NCBI GenBank assembly: GCA_023430065.1
Contig: JAEZCG010000113.1
Span: 1 to 20,206, forward strand
Direction of reading: 5' to 3'
From: Pseudomonadota bacterium
Lineage (GTDB): Bacteria; Pseudomonadota; Gammaproteobacteria; Burkholderiales; SHXO01
Length of the DNA stretch: 20,206 nucleotides
Made by a program: the position numbers and the translations under genes. The notes beneath the pieces were generated by a model that had not been told where the DNA came from, made no database searches, and saw only the letters and a list, made by a program, of their open reading frames with translations. Shown here piece by piece: positions 19,217 through 20,206 of this stretch (position 1 is the stretch's first letter; each line of letters starts with the position of its first letter).

Positions 19217-19235
19217 CACACGCCGCTGACCGGAC

Positions 19236-20206
19236 ATGAACAAGACCGTGGTGTACTCGAAGACCGGCAAAGGTCTTCTCGAGATCAAGAACCGGGCAAA
19301 CCGCCTGTCGAAGGACCAGTACCGCGTACTGAACCTGGTCGACGGCAAGTCCACGCTTCTGGATCTGGCCGAGCGCGCCCGCGTGTCCGAGGTCGAAGTC
19401 CGTAAGATCCTGACCAGCCTGAGCGACGCCGGGTACATCAAGGAAGTCGCGAGCCAGAACTTCGACCTGGACATGACGAGCGTTCCACCCGTGGCGTCCT
19501 ACGTGGACGACATGGATTTCACCTCGCTCGCGTCTACACAGCAGCTCAAGCCGAGCTTCTACCAGAGCGCCCTGACGGAACAGCGGCAGCGCGAGGAAGC
19601 CGACCGCAAGGCTTCCGAAGCGGCCGCGGCCAAGGCGCGGGCGGAGGCCGACCGCAGGGCTAAGGACGAGGCGCAGCGCAGGCTCGCCGAAGAGCAAGCC
19701 GCACGCAAGGTGCGCGAGGAGGCGGAACGGCGTGCGCGGGAAGCGCAGGAACGCGAGGAAGAGCTGGCGCGGGAACTGAAGGCACGTGCTCAAGCCGAGC
19801 AGAAGGCCCAGGAAGACGCCGCACGGCGTGCCCAGGCGGCGCGGGAGGCGGCCGAACGGCGTGCCAAGGAAGAAGCGGATCGGCGCGCTCGCATCCAGGC
19901 GGAAGCGCGTGCTCGGGTAGAGACCGAGAAGCGTGCGCGGGAAGAGGCCGAGCGCAAGCGCAAGGAAGAGGAGGAGCGCAAGCGGCGCGAGGAAGTCGAA
20001 CGCAAGCGCAAGGAAGAGGAGGAGCGCAAGCGGCACGAGGAAGCCGAACGCAAGCGCAAGGAAGAAGAGGAACGCCGGCGCAAGGAAGAGGAGGAGCGCA
20101 AGCGGCGCGAGGAAGCCGAACGCAAGCGCAAGGAAGAGGAAGAGCGCAAGCGCCGCGAGGAAGCCGAACGCAAGCGCAAGGAAGAAGAGGAACGCAAGCG
20201 CAAGGA
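19236..20206 (+). CDS. Winged-helix-like protein with long ER/K-rich helix (3' end outside window)
   Basis: This frame runs from the ATG at 19236 to the right edge without a stop, 323 codons so far. An in-frame TGA lies just upstream of the ATG; no strong Shine-Dalgarno is visible. Residues 1-72 (MNKTVVYSKTGKGLLEIKNR, then DLAERARVSEVEVRKILTSL and DAGYIKEV) look like a compact helical winged-helix domain. Residues 73-115 are a polar linker. From about 116 the chain is one continuous charged helix, first Ala/Glu/Arg-rich like coiled coils. From residue 236 it has a regular 8-residue pattern of Glu runs alternating with Arg/Lys. No transmembrane segment precedes it, so it is not TolA. I have a vague memory of this N-terminal domain in other betaproteobacterial proteins but cannot name the family. 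The function depends on the unseen C-terminus. Antisense frames here are Ser/Leu/Arg-rich shadows. Confidence 0.82.
   Translation, partial: MNKTVVYSKTGKGLLEIKNRANRLSKDQYRVLNLVDGKSTLLDLAERARVSEVEVRKILTSLSDAGYIKEVASQNFDLDMTSVPPVASYVDDMDFTSLASTQQLKPSFYQSALTEQRQREEADRKASEAAAAKARAEADRRAKDEAQRRLAEEQAARKVREEAERRAREAQEREEELARELKARAQAEQKAQEDAARRAQAAREAAERRAKEEADRRARIQAEARARVETEKRAREEAERKRKEEEERKRREEVERKRKEEEERKRHEEAERKRKEEEERRRKEEEERKRREEAERKRKEEEERKRREEAERKRKEEEERKRK
19941..20206 (+). repeat. 48-bp tandem repeat (two 24-bp, 8-codon subunits) coding for ER/K helix
   Basis: From 19941 the sequence repeats in units of 16 codons, each two related 8-codon blocks (typically EEAERKRK and EEEERKRR). There are about five and a half copies before the window ends, and one 8-codon block is extra. 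Copies differ by a few, mostly synonymous, substitutions (GAA/GAG, CGG/CGC) and by single residue changes such as Val, His or Arg. The array continues past the edge. Confidence 0.85.

Larger units (their letters stand above)
18921..19235 (+). other. 315-bp GC-rich intergenic region with several inverted repeats
   Basis: No credible gene, tRNA or rRNA is visible between pntB and the next gene. It holds at least five potential stems: 18933-18952, 18963-18984 (7 bp), 18985-19006 (6 bp), 19047-19068 (6 bp) and 19086-19100 (6 bp, 3-nt loop). A 12-bp palindrome lies at 19205-19216. Some repeats may simply reflect the very high GC. A structured leader or small RNA is possible, but I recognise no riboswitch core. 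Confidence 0.5.

Noticed and set aside
18921..19235. Riboswitch (cobalamin or TPP type) or tRNA in the gap after pntB
   Set aside because: I read both strands for the conserved cores and a T-arm; none matched beyond short chance fragments.
19203..20203. Minus-strand frames with Leu/Phe- or Ser/Arg-rich repeats opposite the last gene
   Set aside because: Their low-complexity composition follows from the complementary strand of the E/R/K repeat; the plus frame has a plausible globular head and codon use.

Overview
The window is an ordinary-looking stretch of a high-GC Gram-negative chromosome. It carries 17 protein-coding genes: 16 complete, and one open at the right edge. Gene content and order (exbB-exbD ... 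lpxK, Trm112-like, kdsB, adk, then a PPi-type phosphofructokinase) point to a betaproteobacterium, for example of Rhodocyclales, Nitrosomonadales or Burkholderiales type. This is inferred from family knowledge, and I cannot resolve it further. I see no rRNA, tRNA, CRISPR array, transposase, integrase or other sign of recent transfer.

Layout. Positions 10752 down to 3 (minus strand) form a co-directional envelope and nucleotide cluster, read in the order exbB, exbD, tamA, tamB, lpxK, Trm112-like, kdsB, adk, pfp. It joins a proton-motive-force motor pair (ExbBD), the TAM inner-to-outer-membrane bridge (TamA/TamB), lipid A 4'-kinase (LpxK), CMP-Kdo synthesis (KdsB), adenylate kinase and a pyrophosphate-linked phosphofructokinase. 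Several junctions overlap (tamA/tamB by 4 nt, lpxK/Trm112-like by 20 nt). Hairpins lie at the kdsB stop, between adk and pfp, and between exbD and tamA, and may subdivide the transcript. A 261-bp divergent gap with one perfect DnaA box separates exbB from xseA (plus strand, exonuclease VII large subunit). After xseA comes a small secreted GlcG/HbpS-family protein with its own candidate promoter.

miaA and mutL follow on the minus strand (order mutL, miaA), covering tRNA isopentenylation and mismatch repair. mutL is divergent from the three-gene pntAA-pntAB-pntB operon, which encodes the proton-translocating NAD(P) transhydrogenase. The 161-bp gap between them holds back-to-back TATAAT boxes; the mutL one lies so close to its ATG that the message may be almost leaderless.

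The right end holds a 315-bp GC-rich intergenic region with several inverted repeats. It is followed by an incomplete gene (from 19236) with a winged-helix-like N-terminus and a very long charged helix. That helix becomes a 16-codon tandem repeat with a strict 8-residue E/R/K pattern, a candidate single alpha-helix (ER/K) domain. This and the exbBD-tamAB linkage are the least ordinary items. I did not find a convincing undescribed defence or mobile system.
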